A stretch of 64,000 nucleotides of DNA, from NCBI GenBank assembly GCA_965204835.1, contig OZ242017.1:1426001-1490000 (forward strand), in the 5' to 3' direction. The notes beneath the pieces are model-generated. The model was not told the origin of the DNA, made no database searches, and saw nothing but the letters and a program-made list of their open reading frames with translations. Below, piece by piece: positions 19,930 to 28,810 of the stretch. Origin of the DNA: VXMT01 sp965204835 (lineage in GTDB: Bacteria; Chloroflexota; Dehalococcoidia; UBA2979). A program made the position numbers and the translations under genes. Position 1 is the stretch's first letter. Every line of letters starts with the position of its first letter.

Positions 19930-20886
19930 CTACTCGGCTTCGTCGCCGCGGGCGTCCGCGGCGGTCGCGACGTTGCGGCCCTCGGCGGAGCGCTCGGTGC
20001 GGCGCAGTGCCCCGGTGAGCACGCGGCCCGGGCCGAACTCGGTGAACGAGGTCACGCCCGCCGCGAGCATCGCCCGCACCCCGTCGACCCACAGCACGGG
20101 GCTCGTGATCTGCGAGGTCAGCTCGCCGGCCAGCTCCCCGGCCGAGGTCAGGTTCTGCCCCGTGACGTTCGAGACCACGGGGATGGCGGGATCGCTGAAC
20201 GCGGCCCCGGCAAGCTCGGTCGCCATGCCGTCCTGCGCGCTCTGCATCAGCGGCGTGTGGAACGCACCGGCGACGGCGAGCGGGACGATGCGCGACGCGC
20301 CGGCCTCCTCGGCCGCCGCGGTCACCGCCTCGACGGCTTCCGTCGTGCCGCCGATGCTCACGTTCCCAGGCGCGTTCTCGTTGCAGACGGCCGCGCCGTG
20401 CTCGGCGCAGATCGCCGCGACCTGGTCGCGCTCGAGGCCGAGCACCGCGGCCATCGTGCCCGGCACGGCGTCGCACGCCTCCTGCATCAGCTCGCCGCGA
20501 CGCCGCACGAGGCGGATGCCGTCCTCGAAGCTCACGGCGCCCGCTGCGATGAGCGCCGCGTACTCGCCGAGCGAGTGCCCGGCGACGACGGCCGGGCGGC
20601 TCGTGACCGTGCCCGCGTCGATGGCCGCGACGAGCGCGGCGATGCCGTGCGCGACGAGCGCCGGCTGCGTGTTGATGGTGCGCGTCAGCTCGTCCTCGGG
20701 GCCCTCGAAGCACAGTTCGGAGAGCGAGAAGCCGAGGGCCTCATCGGCAGCCTCGAAGACGGCGCGGGCCGCGGGGACCTCGTCGTGGAGGTCCTTGCCC
20801 ATGCCGACGTGCTGCGCGCCCTGTCCGGGGAACAGCCATGCCTGGTCGGCGGCGGTGGGGAGGTCGGGGATGGTGACGGGGGACAT
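19930..20886 (-). CDS. fabD: malonyl-CoA:ACP transacylase
   Basis: Loads malonyl groups onto ACP. The nucleophile is Ser105 in GHSLGEY, the catalytic His lies in AGAFHTPLM, and FPGQGAQ starts the domain. The last about 25 residues are a charged extension. It opens the cluster fabD-fabG-nusB-acpP; no fabH or fabF is present in the window. Confidence 0.96.
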   Translation of the reverse strand: MSPVTIPDLPTAADQAWLFPGQGAQHVGMGKDLHDEVPAARAVFEAADEALGFSLSELCFEGPEDELTRTINTQPALVAHGIAALVAAIDAGTVTSRPAVVAGHSLGEYAALIAAGAVSFEDGIRLVRRRGELMQEACDAVPGTMAAVLGLERDQVAAICAEHGAAVCNENAPGNVSIGGTTEAVEAVTAAAEEAGASRIVPLAVAGAFHTPLMQSAQDGMATELAGAAFSDPAIPVVSNVTGQNLTSAGELAGELTSQITSPVLWVDGVRAMLAAGVTSFTEFGPGRVLTGALRRTERSAEGRNVATAADARGDEAE

Positions 20887-20938
20887 GCGTACTCCATCGG
20901 GTAGGTGCGGCTGAATCGGGGCGAGGATCGCCCGGGGC

Positions 20939-20944
20939 AGTATG
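20939..20944 (-). promoter_or_regulatory. candidate -10 box of the fab cluster
   Basis: On the minus strand CATACT lies about 50 bases before the fabD ATG. It is the best -10-like match in the short gap. The -35 is not evident. Confidence 0.25.
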
Positions 20945-20964
20945 GCGCGCGGCGCACAGCGGCG

Positions 20965-23253
20965 CTACTGCCGGGCGCGCGCCTGGCCGCTGTCCCGCGG
21001 CTCGAAGAGGCTGCGGGCGATGGCGATGACGGCGTCGACGTTGGCGCCCGTAAGAGTCCGGTCGTACGCGAACACGGTGTAGGTCGTCTCGGTCGCCGCA
21101 TCGTGGATGGATACCTCGACGCGGAACTGCGCATCGTGGTTCGGTCCCGGGGGGCTGTACGTGACCAGCGCGGGGCGGCTGGCGATGGTGCGGAACTCGC
21201 GGACCAGCGCACCGTCGTCCGAGGACGCCTCGACGGCGACGTGCGCGGCTGTTCGGTAGCTCTCGCAGATCTCGACGGCCCGTCTCCCGCCGCCGTCGTC
21301 CCAGGACACGCACGATCCGGCGGTGATGTCCGTCAAGGGCCCACTGAATGCCCCCGCGAACTTCCAGCCAGGCGGGAGTGCGGGCGCGGCCCACTCCGGC
21401 CTGGCCTGCGCAACCGCCATGTCGCCCGAGCTGGTGTACACCGACTCGTGCGAGGGACCCGGCGAACCGAGATCGTCGCGGTTCCTGATGCCGAGCACGC
21501 CGTCCCAGTCCTCGGGCACGAGCTGCCACGGGCCATGGACCACGGGTACCTCGAGGTTGGTCCCCCCGAGGTCCGGCAGGGCGTTGAAGTCGAACGTGGC
21601 GTAGGCGTTCTCCGGCATCTCGCCGCGGCAGCCCGTGAAGGCGTACGTCTCCCACTGCACGCCGAGCAGCTTGCGTGGCTCCGCGCCCGCGGGGTCGGGC
21701 AGCACATCGGTCACCTGGTACCGCACCCAGCACGCGTCGGCCCGACGCCACTCGAAGCGGTCGCCGGCCTCCACCGCGTCCCACAGCCCGGCGTGGGACA
21801 CGCCGTCCACGTCCGAGGTGTGGACCAGCAGCCCGGTCGCCGAGCCGTCGCGCACCCCCTCGAACGTGGTGACGACGGTCGCGGCGCTGTCCGCGCCGGT
21901 CGTGAAGGCGTAGCTGCCGGGCTCCTCGGCGGTACCGGAGGCGTCGAGGTGGCCGTAGCGCACGACGCTCGGCTCGACGGGCTGCGGATCGAAGAGGCTG
22001 CGCGCGATGTCGACCACGTCGTCGATGCGGCCACCGAGGAAGCGGTGGTCGGTCTCGCGGATCACGTACAGCGCATCGGTCTCCGCGTCGTAGACCCGCA
22101 CCGTCGCCGGTGACGTGGTCGGGTTGAACGGGCTCGACGGGCTGTACGAGACGCGCGCCGGGCGTCCCGCGATCACGCGCGCCTCGTGGCAGACGGTCGA
22201 GCACTCGATCGGTGCGCGCTCACCGGTCAGGAACCAGACCGAGGCGCTGATCGTGAACGCAGCGACGCCCGTGGTGGTCCCGTAGGTGGCGCGATACCCG
22301 TACTGGTACGGCGAGGCCGACTCGCGCTCCACGAGCTGCAGCGCCCACCCCACCGGCAGGGCCGGGTCGCGCCAGTAGGTGAGTTGCCGGGCGTGGAACA
22401 GCGTCGTCGAGGGCAGCTCGCTCCGGTCGTAGCGCCACGGCGGCCGGCGCTCCTCGCGCTCCTCGACGGCCCCGGTCCAGTCCGGCGGCACGAGCTGCCA
22501 CGGTCCGTGGCGGATCGGGTACGCGAGGCTCGGGTTGCCGAGGTCCGGCAGCGGGCCGAGGTCCACGGTCGCGGGCACGTCCGCCGCGATTGCGCCGGCG
22601 CACCCGGTGAAGGCGTACGTCATCCACTCCACCCCGAACTCCCACACCGGCGTCTCGGGCGTCGGCGGGCGCGTCGAGGTGACCTGGAAGCGCACCCAGC
22701 AGTCCTCGGCCTGCCGCCACTCGATCAGGTCCCCGACGGTGACCGCGTCGAAGCGCTCGGCGCGCGACGTGCCGACGGCGTCGGCTGCGTCCATGACGTT
22801 GAAGCGCGCGAGTGCCGTCTCGGTCCGCAGCTCCTCGTACGTCGTGACCACGTGGGTCACGCCATCCGCTGTCAGCAACAGCGCATAGCTGCCCGTCGCT
22901 GCCGCCTCACCCGTCGCGTCGAGCGTGCCGTAGTGGATCGCGGGCTTGCGATCGGGCAGCGGCTCGGCCGGAGGCCCGGCGCCGGCCGGGGTGAGCGTGA
23001 GGACCCCGGGGCTGGGAGGGGTGGGCGTGGCCGGTGGCGGCGTCGGACTCGGCGTCGCCCTCGGGAGTGGGGTAGCCCGTGGCGTCGGCGAGGCCCGCAC
23101 CGCGGCGATCGAGGAGGTCGCGGCGGGCGTGGAGGTCGGAGCGACCGTCCGCACCACGGTCCTGACGGTGGGCTCGCTCTCGTAGAGCAGCGCGAGCACC
23201 GCCGCGACGAGCGCCACGGCCAGCGAGATCGCCGCGAAGACGGCGTTACGCAC
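20965..23253 (-). CDS. exported modular protein, two copies of an unrecognised module (paralogue A)
   Basis: I do not recognise a named family. The N-terminus (MRNAVFAAISL..., helix about 5-24) is a signal peptide or signal anchor. A Thr/Pro/Ala-rich linker follows (about 30-105), then two homologous modules at about 106-422 and 431-752. Shared landmarks in order are YGxLDxxG, TTYE/TTFE, EWRxAxxCWVR, TYAFTGCxG, LPDLG, HGPWQLVP, a DPALPxGW segment, RPAxVxYSP, VYDAxT and IARSLF. Each module has conserved Cys in CWVR and FTGC. The start is GTG. The adjacent upstream gene is a paralogue with the same plan. A cell-surface or secreted role is inferred from the linker and signal. Confidence 0.8.
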   Translation of the reverse strand: MRNAVFAAISLAVALVAAVLALLYESEPTVRTVVRTVAPTSTPAATSSIAAVRASPTPRATPLPRATPSPTPPPATPTPPSPGVLTLTPAGAGPPAEPLPDRKPAIHYGTLDATGEAAATGSYALLLTADGVTHVVTTYEELRTETALARFNVMDAADAVGTSRAERFDAVTVGDLIEWRQAEDCWVRFQVTSTRPPTPETPVWEFGVEWMTYAFTGCAGAIAADVPATVDLGPLPDLGNPSLAYPIRHGPWQLVPPDWTGAVEEREERRPPWRYDRSELPSTTLFHARQLTYWRDPALPVGWALQLVERESASPYQYGYRATYGTTTGVAAFTISASVWFLTGERAPIECSTVCHEARVIAGRPARVSYSPSSPFNPTTSPATVRVYDAETDALYVIRETDHRFLGGRIDDVVDIARSLFDPQPVEPSVVRYGHLDASGTAEEPGSYAFTTGADSAATVVTTFEGVRDGSATGLLVHTSDVDGVSHAGLWDAVEAGDRFEWRRADACWVRYQVTDVLPDPAGAEPRKLLGVQWETYAFTGCRGEMPENAYATFDFNALPDLGGTNLEVPVVHGPWQLVPEDWDGVLGIRNRDDLGSPGPSHESVYTSSGDMAVAQARPEWAAPALPPGWKFAGAFSGPLTDITAGSCVSWDDGGGRRAVEICESYRTAAHVAVEASSDDGALVREFRTIASRPALVTYSPPGPNHDAQFRVEVSIHDAATETTYTVFAYDRTLTGANVDAVIAIARSLFEPRDSGQARARQ

Positions 23254-23393
23254 GTGGCTGCCCCCACCGGCGAGCAGGCGTCACGTCGCGCCGTCCCGCC
23301 GTGTACGTCGGCCCGCGAGGGTTCCGTGGCCGGCCTCGGTGGCTGTTCAGCATGCAGCGCATCGTACGGAGGTCGCCACGAGACCATCCACGG

Positions 23394-25763
23394 TCATGGC
23401 GCGTTCGGGCCCTCGAAGAGGCTGCGCGCGATCGCGATGACCGCGTCGACGTTGCCCCCCGCGAGGGCCTCGTCGTAGCCGAAGACCGTGTAGGCGATGC
23501 CGGTGGCGGCGTCGTAGACGGAGACCTCGACGCGGAAGTCCTGGACGTGGTTCGGGCCCGGCGGGCTGTACGTGACGAGGGCAGGGCGGTCGTGGATCGT
23601 GCGGAACTCCCGCACGCCCGCGCCGCGGTCCCACGACGCCTCGAGGATGCCGGGTCCCGGCAAGCCCTCGGTGCCGCACACCTCGACCGCCAGCCGCCGG
23701 CCCGCGTTGCCGAAGGTGGCGCAGTACCCGGAGACCGTGCTGGTCAGGTCACCGCCGACGACGCCGGTGAACGTCCACCCGGCAGGCAGGCCGGGCTCGC
23801 GCCAGTGCGGGACCATTCGTGCCTCCGCCAGGTCCGAGGTACCGATCCGGTCACTCGCCTGGAACTGGCCCGCCGCGGCGGTCGTCACCGCTGTGGGGGC
23901 GTAGGACGAGCCGCTCCATCCCGCCGGGACGAGGCGCCACGGCCCGTGGGCGACCGGCACGTCGAGGCTCGGGCCGCCGAGTGTCGAAAGCGGGCCGAAG
24001 CCCAGGTAGCTGAACGCGTCCGCGGGCACGGCGCCCATGCACCCGGTGTAGGCGAAGGCCCCGGATCGCACGGCGAACAGCTTGCGCGGCTCGACGCCCG
24101 GAGGATCGGGCAGCGCCCCGGTCACGCGGAACCGGATCCAGCAGTCGTCTGCGCGCCACCACTCGAACGCGTCGCCGGGGGTGAGCGCGTCGAAGAACCC
24201 GGCGTGGGACACCCCGTCGATGTCGGACGTGTGGACGAGCAGTGCGGTTGCCGCGCCGCCGCGCAGTGCGTCGTAGGTGATCACGGCGGCAGCGTCGGCG
24301 CTGGTTCCGGCGAGGAATGTGTGGCTGCCCGGCGTCGCGGAGTCGTCGGAAGCGGACCGCGTGTAACGCAGGGAGCCGGGCTTCACCGGCTCGTCGTCGA
24401 AGAGGCTGCGAGCGATGTCGACCGCGTCGTCGATGCGACCGCCGAAGAGTCGCGCCGAGTCCTCGCGCACGACGTACTCGACCTGTGTCGCCGGGTCGTA
24501 GACCCACACGGCAGCGCGGTGGAACACGTCGTGGAATGGGCCAAGCGGGCTGTACGAGACGCGGGCCGGGCGGCCGGCGATCACGCGTGTCTCCTCGCAC
24601 CAGAGGAGGCACCGCGCCTCCACCGCGCTGACGGAGCGCGGGACGTGATACCACTCGATGGTCATTGCGGTGGCTCCGCTTGATGCGTGGTACACGGCGC
24701 GGTAGCTATCGAGCGGCCCGTCGCGAGCCGCGACCGTGACGTGGTCGAGGGCCCACGAGATGGGCACGCCCGGATCTCGCCAGGACGGCAGGCGTCGCGC
24801 CTCGAACAGCGTCTCGACCGTGGGCGTGCTCCAGTCGTGCCGCGCGGCAGGCGGACGGTCCTCGGTCGGCTCCACCGCGCCCGTCCAGCCCTTCGGGACG
24901 AACTGCCACAGCCCGTGCCGGATCGGGTAGGCGAGTTCCGGGTCACCGAGGTCGGGGAGCGGCCCGAGGTGCAGGGTGGTCGGGGCGTTCACCGCCAGCG
25001 CGCCGCCGCAGCCCGTGAACGCGTACGTCATCCAGGCCACGCCGAACTCCCACACGACGCCCCCTCGCAGCGTCGTGCTGGTCACCTGGTAGCGCGTCCA
25101 GCAGTCCTCGGCCCGCCGCCACTCGACGAGGTCGCCGACGGCCACCGGGCCGTAGCGGTCGGTGTGTGAGACCCCGTCGGCGTCGACGACATTGAATCGC
25201 GCGATGGTGGCGTCCGTGCGCGCTTCCTCGTAGGTCGCGGCCACCCGGGTCGCTCCGCCACGTCGCACGAGGAACGAGTAGCTGCCCGGCCCCGCCGCTC
25301 CTCCCGAGGTGTCGAAGTGCCCATACGCGAATGAGGGCTCCGGGGGAGGCGCCGGGGTGGGCGTGGGGGACGGTGCATTCGGTGGCGCGGTGGGTGTTGG
25401 CGGCGCGGGGGCTGGCGACGGTGACGGCGTGGGGGTCGTGGTCGGGGCGGGTGTCGGGGTCGGCGTTGGGCTGGCCGGGGGCGAGGACGTGGCGGTCGGC
25501 GCTGGGCTGGCCGGGGGCGAGGGCGTCGGGGTTGGCGTTGGGCTCGCCGGGGGCGAGGGCGCGGGGGTCGGTGTCGGGGCGGGCGTGGTCGTGGGCGGTA
25601 CCGCGGGCGCCGCCGTGGCCGCGAGGGGCGTCGGAGTGGTGTCGGGGGCGCGTGTCGGGGAGACCGGTGGCGGCGCGGGCGGCTCCGCGTCGGGGCGCAA
25701 CGCGAGCACGGTCGCCGCGACTGCCACGACCAGCGAGATCGCCGCGAAGACCGCGTTACGCAC
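23394..25763 (-). CDS. exported modular protein, two copies of the same module (paralogue B)
   Basis: Tandem paralogue of the next gene, with an identical first 11 residues (MRNAVFAAISL) and the same order of signal helix, linker and two modules. The linker is longer and made of Pro/Thr/Ser/Ala repeats, encoded by an imperfect 36-base tandem repeat. Both modules keep CWTRYQVT or CWIRFRVT, the FTGC/YTGC cysteine, LPDLG or LSTLGG, HGPWRLVP, RPALVTYSPPGPNH and IARSLF. The start is GTG. The 140-base gap to paralogue A holds no other gene that I can see. Function unknown. Confidence 0.8.
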   Translation of the reverse strand: MRNAVFAAISLVVAVAATVLALRPDAEPPAPPPVSPTRAPDTTPTPLAATAAPAVPPTTTPAPTPTPAPSPPASPTPTPTPSPPASPAPTATSSPPASPTPTPTPAPTTTPTPSPSPAPAPPTPTAPPNAPSPTPTPAPPPEPSFAYGHFDTSGGAAGPGSYSFLVRRGGATRVAATYEEARTDATIARFNVVDADGVSHTDRYGPVAVGDLVEWRRAEDCWTRYQVTSTTLRGGVVWEFGVAWMTYAFTGCGGALAVNAPTTLHLGPLPDLGDPELAYPIRHGLWQFVPKGWTGAVEPTEDRPPAARHDWSTPTVETLFEARRLPSWRDPGVPISWALDHVTVAARDGPLDSYRAVYHASSGATAMTIEWYHVPRSVSAVEARCLLWCEETRVIAGRPARVSYSPLGPFHDVFHRAAVWVYDPATQVEYVVREDSARLFGGRIDDAVDIARSLFDDEPVKPGSLRYTRSASDDSATPGSHTFLAGTSADAAAVITYDALRGGAATALLVHTSDIDGVSHAGFFDALTPGDAFEWWRADDCWIRFRVTGALPDPPGVEPRKLFAVRSGAFAYTGCMGAVPADAFSYLGFGPLSTLGGPSLDVPVAHGPWRLVPAGWSGSSYAPTAVTTAAAGQFQASDRIGTSDLAEARMVPHWREPGLPAGWTFTGVVGGDLTSTVSGYCATFGNAGRRLAVEVCGTEGLPGPGILEASWDRGAGVREFRTIHDRPALVTYSPPGPNHVQDFRVEVSVYDAATGIAYTVFGYDEALAGGNVDAVIAIARSLFEGPNAP
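25466..25575. repeat. 36-base imperfect tandem repeat in the linker of paralogue B
   Basis: A core GGGCTGGCCGGGGGCGAGG recurs at about 25468, 25504 and (with one change) 25540, a 36-base period. In the coding strand it gives 12-residue Pro/Thr/Ser/Ala units. Such repeats can change copy number. Confidence 0.7.
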
Positions 25764-25788
25764 GTGGAGGCCCGCGCCGAGGGGACGG

Positions 25789-25816
25789 CAAGGGGCGGCG
25801 CCAGCGCCGCCCCTTG
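25789..25816 (-). terminator. GC hairpin after acyl-CoA dehydrogenase 1
   Basis: A perfect 12-bp stem (CAAGGGGCGGCG with its complement) and a CCAG loop lies just beyond the stop of the 25844 gene. There is no T tract, so it may be a terminator of the GC-rich type or an mRNA 3' stabiliser. Confidence 0.5.
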
Positions 25817-25843
25817 CTCATGGAGTCCTCGTCGCGGTCGAGC

Positions 25844-27064
25844 CTAGCCGCGAGGCAGTCCCAGCCCGCGCGTCGCGATGATGTTGCGCTGGATCTCCGA
25901 GGATCCGCCCGCGATCGTCGAGACCACGCTGCTCACGTACGTGCGGGTGTGCGACGACCGCAGCGGCGAGCGCTCGTCGTCGGCGTCCCACAGGCCCGCG
26001 TAGAGGCCGAAGATCTTCATCCCCGTACGCGAGAGCCGCTGGCTGAGCTCGGTCGTGTAGGCCTTGCCCATCGACGCCTCGTAGTTCGGGATGAGGCCGC
26101 TCGCCTGCATCGAGGCGATGCGCATGGCGAGGTTGTTGTTGACCTCGACCTCGATGGCGCGCTCGGCGAGTTCGCTCCGCAGCTGGTGGCCGCGGTTCGG
26201 GATCTTGTCCTCCTGGATCGCCTCGACCGTGGCCGCGATGTCCTCGCGCTGCGCCGCCGCGCCGGCGATGCCGGAGCGCTCGAAGTCGAGCAGGGTCATG
26301 CCGACGTACCAGCCGCGGTTGACCTCGCCGAGCACCTGGTCGACGGGGACGCGCATGTCCTCGAAGAAGGTCTCGTTGGTGGCGTGCCGCCAGTCCATGG
26401 CGACGATCGGCCGGACGCTGATCTCGGGCTCGTGCATCTCCATCACCATGAAGGTGATGCCCCGGTGCTTCGGTGCGTCCGGGTCGGTGCGGAACATGCC
26501 GAACAGCCAGTTGGACTTGTGGGCCGTGGAGGTCCACATCTTCTGGCCGTTGATCACGTACTCGTCGCCGTCGCGGACGGCGCGCGTCTGCAGCGAGGCG
26601 AGGTCGGAGCCGGCGCCCGGCTCGGAGTAGCCCTGCGCCCACAACATCTCACCACGCAGGGTCGGTCCCAGGAACTTCGCCTTCTGCTCGTCGGTGCCGT
26701 GCACGAGGATCGTGGGGCCGATCTGCGGGATGCCGTTGCCGCCGCCCACCTCGGGCGCGTGGGCCTCGCCGAGCTCCTGCTTGAGGATGAACTGCTCCAT
26801 GGTGGAGAGGCCGGAGCCACCGTACTCGGTCGGCCAGTTGGGGGCGTTCCAGCCGTGCTCGGCGAGCGCGTCGGACCACTCCTGCGCGGCAGCCTTCGCC
26901 TCGTCGCTGCCGTGCATCATCTCCCACTGCCAGTCCTGCTCGGCGTCCTCCACGCGGCGACGTTCGTACTCCTCGCCGCGGTAGTAGTCCGGCAGCCGCT
27001 CCTGGATGAAGCTCCGCACGCTGGTGCGGAACTCTTCTTGCTCTGCGCTGTCGCTCCAGTCCAT
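25844..27064 (-). CDS. acyl-CoA dehydrogenase family protein 1
   Basis: FAD-dependent dehydrogenase that puts an alpha-beta double bond in an acyl-CoA. FAD/substrate motifs include WAQGYSEPGAGSDL and MWTSTAHKSNW. In medium-chain enzymes the base is the Glu of the C-terminal YEGT segment; here that region reads IAGGSSEIQR, so the Glu is absent. The likely base is Glu262 in LLDFERS, at the position used by isovaleryl-CoA dehydrogenase-like enzymes. Length is 406 aa. It is related to, but clearly diverged from, the two copies at 28.8 and 30.3 kb. Substrate unknown; branched or cyclic acyl-CoAs are possible. Confidence 0.92.
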   Translation of the reverse strand: MDWSDSAEQEEFRTSVRSFIQERLPDYYRGEEYERRRVEDAEQDWQWEMMHGSDEAKAAAQEWSDALAEHGWNAPNWPTEYGGSGLSTMEQFILKQELGEAHAPEVGGGNGIPQIGPTILVHGTDEQKAKFLGPTLRGEMLWAQGYSEPGAGSDLASLQTRAVRDGDEYVINGQKMWTSTAHKSNWLFGMFRTDPDAPKHRGITFMVMEMHEPEISVRPIVAMDWRHATNETFFEDMRVPVDQVLGEVNRGWYVGMTLLDFERSGIAGAAAQREDIAATVEAIQEDKIPNRGHQLRSELAERAIEVEVNNNLAMRIASMQASGLIPNYEASMGKAYTTELSQRLSRTGMKIFGLYAGLWDADDERSPLRSSHTRTYVSSVVSTIAGGSSEIQRNIIATRGLGLPRG

Positions 27065-27233
27065 GGCTGGTCCTTTCTGCTCCGGGGCACGGCGACGCGT
27101 CGCTCAGCCCTCGTCCGCTGCGATGTCCGTGCAGGCGCCGACGCAACGCCGGCGCGGCTGCAGGGCGCAGCATACGCACCTCGGGGCCGCACGGGGAGTG
27201 CCGAGGCCGGTTGGGGGCGCAGTGCGTTAACGA

Positions 27234-27267
27234 CCCGCCCCCTCCGAGTTGCGCCGGAGGGGGCGGG
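27234..27267 (-). terminator. strong GC hairpin after the SCPx-like thiolase gene
   Basis: A perfect 13-bp stem (CCCGCCCCCTCCG at 27234 with its complement at 27255) and an 8-base loop lies 25 bases beyond the stop of the 27292 gene. No T tract follows on the minus strand. The rest of the 227-base gap up to 27065 shows nothing else that I can assign. Confidence 0.55.
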
Positions 27268-27291
27268 GTGTGTGCTTCCGGTGGCCGGGAG

Positions 27292-28617
27292 CTAGTCGGG
27301 CGTGACGCCCCAGATGGTGAAGTCGCCGACCTGCGGCATGGGGCCGCCGGAGACGCCCACCTCGGGCTGGCCGTTCTTGAGCTTCACCTGGCGGTCACCG
27401 GCGCGGCCCTGGAGCTGCATGATGGTGTCCGTGTGCATCCAGATGCGCGTGCGGCCGGAGCCCACGTTCCCGCCGCTCGGCGAGACCGGGTTCGGGCCGT
27501 CGATGCTGATGTCCTCCTGGTAGAGGTCCAGCGCCTCACCGCGCTTGATGCCCGCGAAGCCCAGACCCTCGATGAAGTAGTTGTGGAAGGTCGTGAACCC
27601 GTCGTACATGTTCTCGAAGTCGAGGTCCTCGGCGCTGAGGCCGGAGCCGTGGTAGAGCTTCCGGGCCGTCGAGTCCGTGGAGGCCTCGGCGTTCTCCAGC
27701 CCCTGCGTCAGTCCGAACTTCGGGTACGTCGAGGCGTGGTTGAGCACGTAGACCGGCTTCTGCTTCATATCGGCGGTGCGGTCCGTGTTGGCGAACACGT
27801 ACGCGACCGCGACGTGGATCGGCATGTCGTGGTCGAAGAGGTTCATCGGCTCGACGATCCAGCGAGCGTTCTGGTAGTCCTCGACGGTGACCTCGTCGGG
27901 GCGGTGCTGCGCGAAGAAGCCCTCCGGGAACATGAGCCCGTTGCGCTTCGAGTTGACGATGAACTGCGCCATCTTGTCGTGGCTCTGGTTGTACTTCGCC
28001 ATGTACTCGCGGAACGTCCAGCCGTCCGGCGTGGCGGCGCTGACACCCCACGGGTTCGTCCACACCGAGGCGCCCTCGACCGTGTTCTTTGCGTTCGCCC
28101 CGCCCTGGTAGTAGCGGCCGGGGAAGTTGTGCCAGGCCTTGACGACGAGGCAGACGTCGGTGAGACCGCGGCCGATCGCCTCGGAGGCGACGCAGATCGA
28201 GTTCGACATGCAGACCGGGCCGTTCATGCGGAACGTGACGTTGGTCAGCTCCGGCATGTTGTTGACGATCCAGTCGGCGCTCAGCGAGGCGACCCCGTCC
28301 ATGGGGTTCTCACCGGGCTCGAACTGCGAGAGCACGTCCTCCGGCAGCGGGTCGCCCTCGGGCCACCACGCGCCGGTCGTCGTCGAGGGGTCGAGGACGA
28401 GGCCGTCGACCTGGTCGGCGGTGATGCCGGCGTCCTCGATGGCGTTGCGGATCGCTATGCGCATCCAGTTGCCGATGCTGGTCTCGGCCTGGCCGTCCCA
28501 GCGGCGGGCGGTGGGCGAGTGGCCGATACCGAACGCGGCGACCTTGCCACGGTGCTCCCAGAGCCCCGGGTTTTCCTGCGTGCGATAGAAATCGGCGGGT
28601 GCGTTCTCGGTGGGCAT
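27292..28617 (-). CDS. SCPx/Ltp-type thiolase-like protein
   Basis: A thiolase-fold protein of the sterol-carrier-protein X/lipid-transfer type. From the ATG at 28617 (preceded by AAAGGA) it has 441 aa. The probable nucleophile is Cys136 in GPVCMSNSI, where classic thiolases have CASG. The second half has ENMYDGFTTFHNY, like the D-x-F-T motif of this group. In SPSGGNVGSGRTR the GHP histidine of ordinary thiolases is replaced by Arg. Related actinobacterial proteins act as thiolases or retro-aldolases on steroid side-chain CoA esters, so aldol cleavage is possible. It sits among acyl-CoA dehydrogenases. The usual DUF35 partner is not seen. Confidence 0.82.
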   Translation of the reverse strand: MPTENAPADFYRTQENPGLWEHRGKVAAFGIGHSPTARRWDGQAETSIGNWMRIAIRNAIEDAGITADQVDGLVLDPSTTTGAWWPEGDPLPEDVLSQFEPGENPMDGVASLSADWIVNNMPELTNVTFRMNGPVCMSNSICVASEAIGRGLTDVCLVVKAWHNFPGRYYQGGANAKNTVEGASVWTNPWGVSAATPDGWTFREYMAKYNQSHDKMAQFIVNSKRNGLMFPEGFFAQHRPDEVTVEDYQNARWIVEPMNLFDHDMPIHVAVAYVFANTDRTADMKQKPVYVLNHASTYPKFGLTQGLENAEASTDSTARKLYHGSGLSAEDLDFENMYDGFTTFHNYFIEGLGFAGIKRGEALDLYQEDISIDGPNPVSPSGGNVGSGRTRIWMHTDTIMQLQGRAGDRQVKLKNGQPEVGVSGGPMPQVGDFTIWGVTPD

Positions 28618-28760
28618 GGGCGTCCTTTCGCTTGCCGTCCCTGCGTGGTGATTGTTCACGCGTGTGCGGGCCGGCGCGGGCCGACCCCGCGCGCAGTGTG
28701 GGGCATGACGCGCACGCGCGCCACTCCGCGCGCCCGTGCGTCGACAGGGGCGGACACGAC

Positions 28761-28787
28761 GCGGGGACCTCGCTGCGAGGTCCCCGC
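28761..28787 (-). terminator. GC hairpin after acyl-CoA dehydrogenase 2
   Basis: A 12-bp perfect stem (GCGGGGACCTCG with its complement) and a 3-base loop lies 24 bases beyond the stop of the 28811 gene. No T tract. It resembles the hairpins after the neighbouring genes in position, not in sequence. Confidence 0.5.
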
Positions 28788-28810
28788 GGTAGCCGCCGTG
28801 GAGCGGTGTC

